DNA from: Candidatus Thiodiazotropha sp. (ex Codakia rugifera)
GTDB lineage: Bacteria > Pseudomonadota > Gammaproteobacteria > Chromatiales > Chromatiaceae
DNA: 64,000 nt
Direction of reading: 5' to 3'
Assembly: GCA_025656675.1 (NCBI GenBank)
Contig: JAHXHN010000003.1
Location: 310,001 to 374,000 of the forward strand
Below, one piece after another: positions 54,300-64,000 of the stretch. Each line of letters opens with the position of its first letter. Positions within the stretch are counted from its first letter, which is position 1. Under the pieces are notes generated by a model. That model saw only the letters and a program-made list of their open reading frames with translations, was not told the DNA's origin and searched no databases. Made by a program: the position numbers and the translations under genes.

Positions 54300-55118
54300 C
54301 TAGGCGGTTTTGGCTTTGACATGAATGGGTGCAAAATCATCCGCCTGAACCATCTCCAGGAGCGTTGCTTTAATCAACTCCAATACGGCCAGAAAGGTCA
54401 CCACTACCCCCAGGCGGCCTTGGGTGATATCAAACAGGTCGGTAAAAGCAGTAAAATCGTCGCCATTGACCTGCTGCATGACATACGACATCTTTTCACG
54501 TACCGAAAGAGTCTCTCTCTCAATCCGATGGCTGGTAAACATATCAGCACGGTGTAATACATCCTGAAGCGCCAACAGAACCTCGCGCAATGCCACATCG
54601 GGTTCCCGTTTCTCTACATGTCGATCGACCAGTTCAGCATGCCCTTGGAAGGTATTGCGGGTCATGTGATTCAGCCCATCCAGATCCTCTGCAGCCTGTT
54701 TATAACGTTCATACTCCTGCAGTCGCCGAATAAGCTCCGCACGGGGGTCCTCACCCTCCTCCTCATCGCTGACGGGCCTGGGCAACAACATCCGTGACTT
54801 GATCTCAGCCAGCATCGCCGCCATCACCAGATATTCTGCTGCCAATTCGAGGCGCAACTCATTCATCATCTCGATGTAATTGACATACTGTTCGGTGATT
54901 TCAGCAATCGGGATATCGAGAATATCCAGATTCTGCCGTCTGATAAGATAGAGCAACAGGTCAAGGGGCCCCTCAAAGGCATCGAGAAAGACTTCCAGGG
55001 CATCTGGGGGAATATAGAGGTCGGTGGGTGGTGTTGCCAAAGGCTCACCCAGCACCACTGCGAAGGGCATCTCCTCCTGCTCAGGATGGTAGTGAGGATG
55101 ACTCTCAGTTTGTTCCAT
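54300..55118 (-). CDS. scpA: segregation and condensation protein A
   Basis: The protein has 272 residues from ATG 55118 (MEQTESHPHYHPEQEE), with AAGGG before it. The N-terminal kleisin region contains FEGPLDLLLYLIRRQNLDIL and AAEYLVMAAMLAEIKSRMLLP, and the C-terminal winged helix has GVVVTFLAVLELIKATLL. ScpA closes the SMC ring. A longer upstream start is unlikely. It precedes scpB by 40 bp. Confidence 0.95.
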   Translation of the reverse strand: MEQTESHPHYHPEQEEMPFAVVLGEPLATPPTDLYIPPDALEVFLDAFEGPLDLLLYLIRRQNLDILDIPIAEITEQYVNYIEMMNELRLELAAEYLVMAAMLAEIKSRMLLPRPVSDEEEGEDPRAELIRRLQEYERYKQAAEDLDGLNHMTRNTFQGHAELVDRHVEKREPDVALREVLLALQDVLHRADMFTSHRIERETLSVREKMSYVMQQVNGDDFTAFTDLFDITQGRLGVVVTFLAVLELIKATLLEMVQADDFAPIHVKAKTA

Positions 55119-55194
55119 GGCTGGCCCTTGATTGGCTGGCAAACGGTAACAGGACAAAAACCGGTTCGACGACTATTGATTCAAAAGCCATCAC

Positions 55195-56409
55195 TTAAAA
55201 GCTCTTCAGTGACATGGCCTGGCGAACCTCTTGCATGGTTTCCTGCGCAACAAACCTGGCCTTTTCCGAACCCTCCTTGACAATTCGCTTCACCAGCTCG
55301 GGCTCGGCCTCGAATTCTGCCGCACGTTGTTGCATAGGTTTCAGTTCATTCAGCACCGATTCAATGACCGGCGCTTTACAATCCAGACAACCGATGCCGG
55401 CAGTGCGACACCCTTCCTCAACCCATGCTCTCGTACCCTCATCGGAATAGACCAGATGGAATTGCCAGACCGGGCACTTGTCCGGGTCGCCGGGATCAGT
55501 TCGCCTGACCCGATTGGTATCGGTGGGCATACGTTTGAGCCGATTCTCAACATCTGCCGGTGTATCCCTCAGGGCGATGGTGTTCTCGTAGGATTTGGAC
55601 ATCTTCTGACCATCTAGACCGGGCATTTTTGATGCCTTGGTTAACAACGGTTGCGGTTCAGTCAGAATCATACGCCCACTTCCCTCCAGGTAACCGAGTA
55701 GACGCTCACGCTCTTCAACACTGATATTTTGCTGGGCCTCCAGCAACTCATGTCCTGTCTCAAGGGCCTGCAGATCGCCTTGCTCCTGATAGGCACGACG
55801 TAACTGGCTATATTGCTTAGCCGCCTTTTTGCCCATCTTCTTGCGTGCACTTTCTGCCTGCGCTTCAAAGTTCGGTTCCCGTCCGTAGATATGATTGAAT
55901 CGGCGTGCCACCTCACGGGTCAGTTCCACATGGGCCACCTGATCCTCGCCCACCGGTACCTGGGAAGCACGGTAGATCAGGATATCCGCCGATTGCAGCA
56001 ACGGATACCCCAGGAACCCGTAGGTGGCAAGATCTTTCTCCTTGAGCTTCTCCTGTTGATCCTTGTAGCTCGGCACCCGCTCCAACCAGCCTAAAGGGGT
56101 AATCATCGAGAGCAGCAGATGCAGTTCAGCATGTTCAGGAACAAGGGACTGTATGAACAAGGTTGCGGACTCACTGTCTACGCCTGCGGCAAGCCAGTCG
56201 ATGACCATATCCCAGATACTTGCGGGAATAACACTCGGATCGTCGTAGTGGGTGGTCAGCGCATGCCAATCCGCGACAAAGAAGAAACACTCATGTTGAT
56301 GCTGCAACTCCACCCAATTCTTCAGCACACCATGATAGTGACCAAGATGCAGGCGACCTGTCGGACGCATACCGGAGAGCACACGAGATGAGCTAAGCGT
56401 CTGATTCAA
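55195..56409 (-). CDS. trpS: tryptophanyl-tRNA synthetase
   Basis: The protein has 404 residues. Class I signatures are GRLHLGHYHG (HIGH) and GLDGQKMSKSYEN (KMSKS). An insert of about 60 charged residues (near 185-250, with SARKKMGKKAAKQYSQL) lies before the KMSKS loop, so it is longer than the usual 330-340. It charges tRNA-Trp. It starts at TTG with AAGGAG inside the preceding protease gene, two bases after that gene's stop. Confidence 0.95.
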   Translation of the reverse strand: MNQTLSSSRVLSGMRPTGRLHLGHYHGVLKNWVELQHQHECFFFVADWHALTTHYDDPSVIPASIWDMVIDWLAAGVDSESATLFIQSLVPEHAELHLLLSMITPLGWLERVPSYKDQQEKLKEKDLATYGFLGYPLLQSADILIYRASQVPVGEDQVAHVELTREVARRFNHIYGREPNFEAQAESARKKMGKKAAKQYSQLRRAYQEQGDLQALETGHELLEAQQNISVEERERLLGYLEGSGRMILTEPQPLLTKASKMPGLDGQKMSKSYENTIALRDTPADVENRLKRMPTDTNRVRRTDPGDPDKCPVWQFHLVYSDEGTRAWVEEGCRTAGIGCLDCKAPVIESVLNELKPMQQRAAEFEAEPELVKRIVKEGSEKARFVAQETMQEVRQAMSLKSF

Positions 56410-56411
56410 AA

Positions 56412-57104
56412 CTAACTCCTTGAGGGACTGAGAATCACGGGAATAAGTTGGGTAACAATATCACTGGCTGGCAGGAGCTTGATCGTCAGTCCTACAACAG
56501 GCCAGAGGATAACACCCAATAAGCCGGTAGCGAGCAAAATAACCACGATAAAGAGACCGTAGGCCTCCAATCGCGAATAGGCCTGGGCCTGCTTGGGCGG
56601 CAACAGGGAATAGACCACACGTCCTCCATCCAGAGGTGGTATCGGCATCAGGTTCAGGGCCATCAAGACGGTATTGATAAGCACTCCGGCTACCCCCATC
56701 AATAAAAGCGGCAGGCCAAGCCAATCAAAATTATCCATAAAGATGGCCCCCACATAGATCAGGATCGCCCAGATCAGAGCCATCATCAGGTTTGCGCCCG
56801 GTCCGGCCAATGCCACCAATCCCATGTCTCGTTTGGGATGATTCAGATTATTCCAGTTAACCGGAACCGGCTTGGCCCAACCAAACATAAAACCGGTCAT
56901 CAAGTAGACACCGATCGGTACTAAAATGGTTCCAACCAGGTCGATATGCTTGATCGGGTTGAGCGTCACCCGCCCTAACATCTCCGCGGTACTGTCTCCC
57001 AAACGCTTGGCCATCCAGCCATGCGCTGCTTCGTGTACGGTGATAGCAAAGACCATCGGCAGGATAAAAATCGACAACTTTTGTATAAGATCAAGTCCTT
57101 GCAT
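56412..57104 (-). CDS. site-2-protease-like membrane metalloprotease (M50)
   Basis: The protein has 230 residues with about five to six membrane helices. The zinc motif is ITVHEAAHGW; the second zinc ligand lies in LMPIPPLDGGRVVY. This short form lacks PDZ domains and belongs to the minimal M50 group found beside trpS and scpAB in many gammaproteobacteria. It cuts within the membrane; its substrate is unknown. It is two bases upstream of trpS, so translation is coupled. Confidence 0.92.
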   Translation of the reverse strand: MQGLDLIQKLSIFILPMVFAITVHEAAHGWMAKRLGDSTAEMLGRVTLNPIKHIDLVGTILVPIGVYLMTGFMFGWAKPVPVNWNNLNHPKRDMGLVALAGPGANLMMALIWAILIYVGAIFMDNFDWLGLPLLLMGVAGVLINTVLMALNLMPIPPLDGGRVVYSLLPPKQAQAYSRLEAYGLFIVVILLATGLLGVILWPVVGLTIKLLPASDIVTQLIPVILSPSRS

Positions 57105-57190
57105 TGGGGGGTTTTCCTGAAATGCGAAAATTCATCATACTTTCTAATGGCTTAGCTAATGGCAAAACGAGCACAGATAAAATCCGGGGA

Positions 57191-57814
57191 TTATACCTCG
57201 AACAGAGAGGTATCGCCCTTACCGGCCCTCACCACCTTCGGTACCGCATCGGTCATCACCACCACAGTGGTTGGCTCAAAACCGCAATATCCGCCATCGA
57301 TGATCAAGTCGACAGAGTGATCCAACAGATCGCGCATCTCATACGGATCAGTCAAGGGCATCTCCTCCCCAGGCATGATCAGTGTGGTACTCATGATCGG
57401 TTCCCCCAACTCCTCCAATAGCGCACTGGCGATGGCGTTGTCCGGGACACGTATACCGATGGTCTTTCGCTTCGGGTGCATCAGCCGTCTCGGTACCTGT
57501 TTGGTCGCATTGTGGATAAAGGTATAGGGACCAGGTGTGAGCGCTTTCAGAAGTCGATAGTCACGATTATCGATCTTGGCGTAATTGGAGATTTCGGTCA
57601 GGTCACGGCATACCAGGGTGAAGTTGTGTGATTCATCCACCTTACGGATACGTCTGACCCGTTCCATCGCACCCTTGTCACCAATATGACAACCCAGTGC
57701 ATAGCTCGAGTCAGTAGGATAGATGACCAGTCCGCCATCCCGGATAATACTTACCGCCTGCTTGATAAGACGTATCTGGGGGTTGTCAGGGTGAATCTGA
57801 AAAAACTGGGCCAT
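57191..57814 (-). CDS. yciO: YciO/Sua5/YrdC-family protein
   Basis: The protein has 207 residues: GGLVIYPTDSSYALGCHIGD, GPYTFIHNATKQVPRRL, PKRKTIGIRVPD and EPIMSTTLIMPGEE are YrdC-fold motifs. The variant PKRKTIGIRVP is typical of YciO rather than TsaC. TsaC makes threonylcarbamoyl-AMP for tRNA t6A; YciO has weaker activity of that kind. It follows rnm by 11 bp, an arrangement conserved in gammaproteobacteria. Confidence 0.9.
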   Translation of the reverse strand: MAQFFQIHPDNPQIRLIKQAVSIIRDGGLVIYPTDSSYALGCHIGDKGAMERVRRIRKVDESHNFTLVCRDLTEISNYAKIDNRDYRLLKALTPGPYTFIHNATKQVPRRLMHPKRKTIGIRVPDNAIASALLEELGEPIMSTTLIMPGEEMPLTDPYEMRDLLDHSVDLIIDGGYCGFEPTTVVVMTDAVPKVVRAGKGDTSLFEV

Positions 57815-57825
57815 ATGATCAAAAT

Positions 57826-58695
57826 CTAGCCCGCTCGGCGGGTCGATAGGTTTTCAAAAGAGATTTCCCAGTCCGCCCAGAGTGGTTTGCAGTTGTCAGG
57901 CAGCATCGGCAGCCGACCCAGTTCGACCCAGGGGTTTTCAGGCGAATGGAAGTCAGAACCGGCCGATGCCTTCAACCCAAGATCCTGAGCATGCTTGGCC
58001 ATAGAAAAACAGTCATCACGACTATGACTACCGGAAATGACTTCGATTGCATCGCCACCCTGTTCAATAAAATCCCGAAATAACCGGCGCAGCTTGGAGC
58101 GGGTCATCTTGTAACGCGCAGGATGTGCCACCACGGCCTGCCCTCCTGCCCCATGAATCCAATCCACTGCTTGTTCCAGACTGGCCCATTTACCGGCAAC
58201 ATGGCCCGGTTTGCCATTCACCAGATAGTGTTTGAAGACCTTTCGTTCATCACTCACTACACCCTGTTCAACAAGGAAGCGGGCGAAATGTGTGCGGCTT
58301 ATCAGCACCCCATTGGAGTGAGCAAGTGCACCTTGATAGGCACCGACTATACCCACCTTTTCGAGCCGATCAGCCATCTCCCTGGCCCGCCAATCACGGA
58401 ACTCCCGTAGTTTGCACAAACCCTGCTGCAGGGTCTGGTTGTAAGGATCCACATTCAGACCAACGATATGAACCGTTTGCTTGTTCCAGGTAACCGAAAT
58501 TTCTACACCCGGTATTAATTTAAGACCACATGGCTTAGCGGCTGATAGCCCCTCTTCAATCCCGGCGGTGGTGTCGTGATCGGTTAGGGCCAACACCCGA
58601 ACCCCCGCATTGGCAGCACGCAGCACCAGCGCCTGTGGCGAGAGTGTGCCATCTGAGGCGGTGGAGTGGCTGTGTAGATCGTATACGCAAAACAT
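57826..58695 (-). CDS. rnm: PHP-domain 5'-3' exoribonuclease RNase AM
   Basis: The protein has 289 residues with PHP-family metal motifs: DLHSHSTASDGTLSP, LALTDHDTTAGI, IPGVEIS, VVAHPARYKM and GSDFHSPENPW. In E. coli this protein (YciV/RnmA) trims rRNA 5' ends and degrades pAp-type substrates. The whole length fits. It is first in the minus-strand run and divergent from the hypothetical gene at 58790. Confidence 0.92.
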   Translation of the reverse strand: MFCVYDLHSHSTASDGTLSPQALVLRAANAGVRVLALTDHDTTAGIEEGLSAAKPCGLKLIPGVEISVTWNKQTVHIVGLNVDPYNQTLQQGLCKLREFRDWRAREMADRLEKVGIVGAYQGALAHSNGVLISRTHFARFLVEQGVVSDERKVFKHYLVNGKPGHVAGKWASLEQAVDWIHGAGGQAVVAHPARYKMTRSKLRRLFRDFIEQGGDAIEVISGSHSRDDCFSMAKHAQDLGLKASAGSDFHSPENPWVELGRLPMLPDNCKPLWADWEISFENLSTRRAG

Positions 58696-58789
58696 GGGGG
58701 CGGATTGTACCCATAGTGTCGTCTAACGGATAGGGAATTAACGTTGTTATATATTTTTGGCGCCATTATATAGGCCATCTAAAACATGA

Positions 58790-59596
58790 ATGAGGGAAAC
58801 TGCGAGTAAGCACCAGACGTCACCTAAACAGGCTGATACAATCCCCCACATGCTTTTTCCAGGCCTAGATCTCAACTATATCAGTCATCGTTTCGATGCC
58901 ATCACACCCGCTGTTGTGTCAGCCAGCAAGGTCCTCCCCGTAACTGATCCTGGCCGATCCCCTCCTGCGCTCCAGCAGGCGATGCATCGGTTGATTGAAT
59001 TGCTGGAAATAGTCGTCAGGCAAATTAACACCTCTTCTGACAGCACAAAGGTCTCCCGGGAGGAGCTGAATGAATTGGGGGATTATGGGATCCAACTTCT
59101 GGCAGATTTCTCTTCCATTGCCAGTGCACTTAACATGCCGCAGCAGAGCCAGGAGCTGGAAGATCTCACCTTACCCATGGCACTCTGGATCCTGCGCCAG
59201 CAAGGGGAATTACTTACCCTGGAGCCAATTGTCAACTCACTAGCCCGATTGGCAAATAGATTGCGGGAACCTTCTCAGCTGCAGCAGCTCTATGATGTGG
59301 CCGTTGAATTGTTACAAGCTGTTGAACACGCGATGCAAAACGACCAGGAAATACCCTTGAATGCGCACACCAGGCGCATCCTGTTGATGAATCAAGCTAT
59401 CATTGCCACTCGCAGCCATCAACCAGCTTTGATAGACGAAGCCTATCAAACCCTCTGTCGCCTGCTCCCGGATGAGGCAGCGCAGTTTTTCCGTGAAGGA
59501 ATGGAACAGATGGATGCCCTCGATTATCCACAATCTGTTCGGGAAGTGGTTGAAAAGTATTACAATCTATGGTGTTTACCCAGAACACTCCACTAG
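58790..59596 (+). CDS. hypothetical all-helical cytoplasmic protein
   Basis: The protein has at most 268 residues, predicted helical, with no signal peptide, membrane helix or recognised motif. The start is uncertain: ATG 58790 lacks a clear ribosome binding site, and ATG 58850 (MLFPGLDLNYISHRF) is a plausible alternative. Segments such as LPDEAAQFFREGMEQMDALD are well formed, so it is coding. It lies between rnm and yciB, next to conserved genes, which suggests lineage-wide conservation but gives no function. Confidence 0.7.
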   Translation: MRETASKHQTSPKQADTIPHMLFPGLDLNYISHRFDAITPAVVSASKVLPVTDPGRSPPALQQAMHRLIELLEIVVRQINTSSDSTKVSREELNELGDYGIQLLADFSSIASALNMPQQSQELEDLTLPMALWILRQQGELLTLEPIVNSLARLANRLREPSQLQQLYDVAVELLQAVEHAMQNDQEIPLNAHTRRILLMNQAIIATRSHQPALIDEAYQTLCRLLPDEAAQFFREGMEQMDALDYPQSVREVVEKYYNLWCLPRTLH

Positions 59597-59677
59597 GATT
59601 TATAAAGACGCTATTGCTGCTATGCTGACAGCCACCTATAACGGCCACTTTTATTTATCAGAACAATCGAATTTGGT

Positions 59678-60343
59678 ATGAAATTTCTTGCAGACTTTTT
59701 TCCGGTTATTCTCTTTTTCGTAGCTTACAAGTTCTATGGCATCTATATCGCCACCGGTGTAGCCATCGCCTCTTCTATCGTCCAGGTGGCTTACGGTTGG
59801 TTGCGCAAGGGACATGTTGAGAAGATGCACCTGATAACCCTAGCCATCCTGGTTGTGTTCGGTGGACTCACAATTCTGCTGCAAGACCGTACCTTTATCA
59901 TGTGGAAACCCTCTGTGATCAACTGGCTGTTTGGTGCCGCTTTCCTTGCCAGCCAGTTTGTGGGTAAAAAACCACTGGTTCAGCGCATGATGGAGAGTAG
60001 CATCGATGTACCCGATCCTATTTGGATACGCCTCAATCTTACCTGGAGCCTGTTTTTCATCATTTTGGGGTTTCTCAACCTCTATGTGGCCAACGATTTT
60101 TTCGTGGCGGAACAGCAACTGACAGCACTCACCGGATTACAGCAGATAGACTTTGATAACTGTGGCCAGCATTTTCAGGGGAATGAACTGGAGATGTGTA
60201 ATACTGCACACTCCCTGGAAGAGAGCTGGGTCAATTTCAAGTTGTTTGGCATGATGGGTCTGACTATGGGTTTTATCATATTGCAGGCATTCTACCTGGC
60301 ACGCCATCTGCGTGAGAACGAACTGGAACATGAGGGGAGTTGA
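59678..60343 (+). CDS. yciB: inner-membrane septation protein YciB
   Basis: The protein has 221 residues with five membrane helices: MKFLADFFPVILFFVAYKFY, ATGVAIASSIVQVAYGW, then TLLLQ-like and KPSVINWLFGAAFLASQF segments. YciB (IspZ) is needed for proper septation in Shigella and cell-envelope integrity. It is about 40 residues longer than E. coli YciB because of an insert near residues 145-175 (DFDNCGQHFQGNELEMCNTA). It is followed at once by yciI. Confidence 0.92.
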   Translation: MKFLADFFPVILFFVAYKFYGIYIATGVAIASSIVQVAYGWLRKGHVEKMHLITLAILVVFGGLTILLQDRTFIMWKPSVINWLFGAAFLASQFVGKKPLVQRMMESSIDVPDPIWIRLNLTWSLFFIILGFLNLYVANDFFVAEQQLTALTGLQQIDFDNCGQHFQGNELEMCNTAHSLEESWVNFKLFGMMGLTMGFIILQAFYLARHLRENELEHEGS

Positions 60344-60646
60344 GTGTACTACGCGATTATTGCTGAAGATCGAGAAGACAGTCTGGAGCAGCGTATAAAA
60401 GTACGTCAGGATCACCTGACACGACTGCAAGCACTGCAGAGCAGCGGGCGTCTCTTACTGGCCGGGCCTCACCCCACGATCGATGCTGAAGATCCTGGCC
60501 CTGCTGGATTCTCCGGTAGTCTGATAGTAGCTGAATTCGACAGCCTGGAAAGCGCCAAACAGTGGGCTGACGATGATCCTTATATCAAGGCTGGCGTCTA
60601 TGCCCGAGTTATTGTAAAACCCTTTAAAAAAGTGCTGCCAGCTTGA
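60344..60646 (+). CDS. yciI: YciI-family protein
   Basis: The protein has 100 residues of ferredoxin-like alpha/beta fold with the YciI motifs: [19 protein letters not shown] with the conserved His, [17 protein letters not shown] and [11 protein letters not shown]. The GTG start comes directly after the yciB stop, with GAGGGGAG before it. Members are dimeric and some have dehydrochlorinase or other small-molecule activity; this one's role is unknown. The yciB-yciI order matches E. coli. Confidence 0.93.
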   Translation: MYYAIIAEDREDSLEQRIKVRQDHLTRLQALQSSGRLLLAGPHPTIDAEDPGPAGFSGSLIVAEFDSLESAKQWADDDPYIKAGVYARVIVKPFKKVLPA

Positions 60647-60701
60647 TGACTGCAGCGAATTCACCAAAAAATCCTTCAAACACAATAAGGTAAGTTCAAC
60701 G

Positions 60702-61769
60702 ATGAAAATGAAGATCATTCTAGCTGCATTATGCAGCGCCGGGCTGCTGACGGCCTGTAATCAGACCTCAGAACAGACTGCCACAGAGGCTGCCTCAGAG
60801 TCCGGGCGTCCAGCCACGTTACCGGCAAAAAGTGAACAAGCCTCTTCTGATGAAATGGATATCGAGACCCTGTTAACTGTCAATGGAAAACCGGTCACTC
60901 GAACCATGTACAGCCTCTATTTCCAGGATCGCATGCGCAACGTCGCTGATGCAAAAAACTCCCCTGAAATGCAGATGAGTGTACTCAATGAGCTGTCCAA
61001 TATTCTCATTGTGGCCCAGGACGCGGAAAAAAGCGGTCTCCACGAACGTGCCGATATTGCAGCCTCATTGGAACTCTTGAAGGCAAAACTCCTGACCCAG
61101 GTGGCTATACAGGAACACGCTACCTCTCACAAACCTACCGATGAGCAGGTCCAACAAGCCTATGAGGCCGAGTATGCAGGACAATCCAATACTGAATTCA
61201 AGGCCAGACACATCCTGGTAAAAGAGGAAGATGAAGCCAAATCACTGATCGAAAAACTTGCAGGTGGAGCTGATTTTGCCGAGCTGGCTATAGAACATTC
61301 AACAGGTCCTACGGGCAAAAACGGGGGTGATCTAGGCTGGTTTGATCCTGCACAGATGGTAAAACCTTTTGCTGATGCCCTGAAGGGTATGGAAAAAGAC
61401 AAGTACACAACAACTCCGGTAAAGACCCAGTTCGGCTGGCATGTCATTCTCTTAGAGGATAGCCGTGAAACAGAGGCGCCTACGCTGGAAAGTGTGAAGG
61501 GTAAAATCCTAACCAAGTTACAACAGGGCTCCCTCTCAGAATACATGCAGGGGCTACGTGATAACAGCACCCTTGTTTTTAATGAGAAAAATGCAAAACC
61601 TGCAGCCGCTGAGGAACAGACATCAGAGAATCCAGCGGCTGAAGCCCCCACCGAGGAAGCGATGGAAGCGACAACAGATAAAGAGATGGCATCCGACCAG
61701 CAAACCGCTACCGATGCCCCCACCAGTATGGAAAACCAAGCAGAAGAGATGAAAGAAGCTAAAGAGTAG
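60702..61769 (+). CDS. parvulin-type peptidylprolyl isomerase lipoprotein
   Basis: The protein has 355 residues. The lipoprotein signal ends LLTAC. A low-complexity linker leads to a SurA/PrsA-like N-terminal helical region (TVNGKPVTRTMYSLYFQDRM...), then a parvulin domain (about 160-260) with ARHILVKEED, ADFAELAIEHSTGPTGKNGG and GWHVILLED. The last 55 residues are Glu/Ala/Thr-rich and disordered. It probably helps fold exported proteins at the membrane. It belongs to the yciB-yciI run, 55 bp after yciI. Confidence 0.9.
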   Translation: MKMKIILAALCSAGLLTACNQTSEQTATEAASESGRPATLPAKSEQASSDEMDIETLLTVNGKPVTRTMYSLYFQDRMRNVADAKNSPEMQMSVLNELSNILIVAQDAEKSGLHERADIAASLELLKAKLLTQVAIQEHATSHKPTDEQVQQAYEAEYAGQSNTEFKARHILVKEEDEAKSLIEKLAGGADFAELAIEHSTGPTGKNGGDLGWFDPAQMVKPFADALKGMEKDKYTTTPVKTQFGWHVILLEDSRETEAPTLESVKGKILTKLQQGSLSEYMQGLRDNSTLVFNEKNAKPAAAEEQTSENPAAEAPTEEAMEATTDKEMASDQQTATDAPTSMENQAEEMKEAKE

Positions 61770-61781
61770 TCTCTACCGATT

Positions 61782-61812
61782 CAGTGTCCGCTTGCTTTAG
61801 CGGCGGACACTG
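61782..61812 (+). terminator. hairpin after the parvulin gene
   Basis: CAGTGTCCGC (61782-61791) pairs with GCGGACACTG (61803-61812) over 11 bases. TTGATTG follows. The GTGTCCGC word recurs at 61830 at the edge of the inverted-repeat element. Confidence 0.65.
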
Positions 61813-61832
61813 GTTGATTGCTAATTGAGTGT

Positions 61833-62031
61833 CCGCAAATGAACGCGGATCAACGCAAATATTTTTTAAATGCTGTAGTAGCGTTGAAACAGGCCATACT
61901 CATTTGGCCTTATCTACCTGAATGATGAACCTGACGAGAAGATAGTCCTCGTCGCTTGATTGGCCACAATCAAGATGCCACACGAGAGGAAAACCCTAAG
62001 CGTATTTGTGTTAATTCGCGTTCATTTGCGG
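61833..62031. repeat. 199-bp element bounded by 29-bp inverted repeats
   Basis: The left arm (61833-61861, beginning CCGCAAATGAACGCGG) and the right arm (62003-62031, ending CGCGTTCATTTGCGG) are inverted copies matching at 26 of 29 bases. The interior has no gene. The size and structure fit a MITE-like or other non-autonomous repeat inserted between ppiC and the next gene. No target-site duplication could be confirmed. Confidence 0.6.
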
Positions 62032-62052
62032 TCAATTTTCTAATCTATTGCG

Positions 62053-62346
62053 CTATTCTTCACTCTCTCGCTTGACCTTGCCGATTCTTGAGATAGGAAC
62101 TGTTTTCGTCTTTGGGGGTTCATCAGTGAAATAGGGGCGTTCTTGAACCTTTCTGCCACTATCATCGGCCAGCTCCTTTTCACGTGCAGTGATCAGACCT
62201 AAACAGCTACGAATATCCTGTATTGTCTGATCCGACAGGGGATGCCTCAGGCCCTTATGTTCGGGGGTTACTTCACGCACGATAGTGGTTAGCAGCTTGC
62301 GCATCACCATCATGATTTCCTGCTCTTTCTTAGATTCTTGGTTCAT
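62053..62346 (-). CDS. small hypothetical charged protein
   Basis: The protein has 97 residues, helical and very charged (KKEQEIMMVMRKLLTTIVRE at the start, SRIGKVKRESEE at the end). GGAAAATCA precedes the ATG. No domain was recognised. It lies 78 bp after ligA on the same strand and may be co-transcribed, though a separate promoter is possible. Confidence 0.7.
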   Translation of the reverse strand: MNQESKKEQEIMMVMRKLLTTIVREVTPEHKGLRHPLSDQTIQDIRSCLGLITAREKELADDSGRKVQERPYFTDEPPKTKTVPISRIGKVKRESEE

Positions 62347-62424
62347 TGATTTTCCATGGGACCCTGGTATGGGTTGGTGAAACTAGCATGATAGCTGTGT
62401 GGAATAAACGGGCAACCTGAAACG

Positions 62425-64000
<1,576 letters not shown>

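Overview
The window looks like a chromosomal segment of a Gram-negative, respiratory, sulfur-oxidising gammaproteobacterium, probably a Chromatiales/Sedimenticola/Thiodiazotropha-like lineage. The evidence is gene content: at least five c-type cytochrome genes, a TsdA-like thiosulfate dehydrogenase beside a SulP anion transporter, an ECF-type nickel importer with NikR, three c-di-GMP enzymes, and the block rluB-scpB-scpA-trpS-M50 protease-yciO-rnm facing yciB-yciI-ppiC. This is inference from gene content; no rRNA or other taxonomic marker is present.

Layout. 1-6.2 kb: a cut-off exported protein, a SYLF-domain protein, an ECF sigma factor followed 14 bp later by a dihaem cytochrome, an exported SGNH hydrolase and a leucine-rich repeat protein made of 20-residue units. 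6.2-9.2 kb: a probable operon of an anchored protein, an NTP/NTP-exchange-type transporter whose real start is not ATG/GTG/TTG, and a Tat-exported aldo-keto reductase. 9.2-17.3 kb, minus strand: a diguanylate cyclase, putA, then the nickel operon nikL-nikM-nikQ-nikO-nikR with a NikR-like operator lying over its -10 box, and an AlkD-like glycosylase. 17.4-22.8 kb: a DUF2892 protein, about 800 bp holding two hairpins and degraded coding fragments, an OmpR/EnvZ-type two-component system, and a divergent cytochrome, outer-membrane barrel and second DUF2892 protein. 22.9-25.6 kb: three tightly linked genes that together read as a complete NAD(P)H-to-periplasm electron wire (flavin/2Fe-2S reductase, four-histidine membrane b-type cytochrome, octahaem cytochrome c). 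This is the window's best candidate for an undescribed system.

25.7-34.3 kb: a YaiI-family protein, two DEAD-box helicases, a large sensor with GGDEF and EAL domains, a gene remnant, a cold-shock protein with a long leader, and a small RRM protein. Cold-shock protein, RRM protein and helicases together suggest an RNA-remodelling neighbourhood. 34.3-42.7 kb: a lipoprotein cytochrome c peroxidase/MauG-family protein, an orphan MotA/MotB pair, a DUF3617 protein, TsdA-SulP, MtgA, a GFA-family protein and an exported MsrA. 42.8-44.5 kb: a 550-residue protein related to modules otherwise recalled from giant phage polyvalent proteins. 44.7-47.8 kb: a 1015-residue coiled-coil membrane protein ending in a SPOR domain. 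48.2-51.9 kb: a thiol-dioxygenase-like cupin with a Sel1 protein, tRNA-Lys, a double-thioredoxin protein and a diguanylate cyclase.

51.9-64 kb is mostly core: an endonuclease III-like protein, rluB, scpB, scpA, trpS, a site-2 protease, yciO and rnm on minus; a hypothetical gene, yciB, yciI and a parvulin lipoprotein on plus; a 199-bp inverted-repeat-bounded element; a small hypothetical gene; and ligA running off the right edge. TTG starts with good Shine-Dalgarno sequences recur (motA, trpS, the RRM gene, the response regulator). No CRISPR array, intact insertion sequence, prophage or rRNA was seen.
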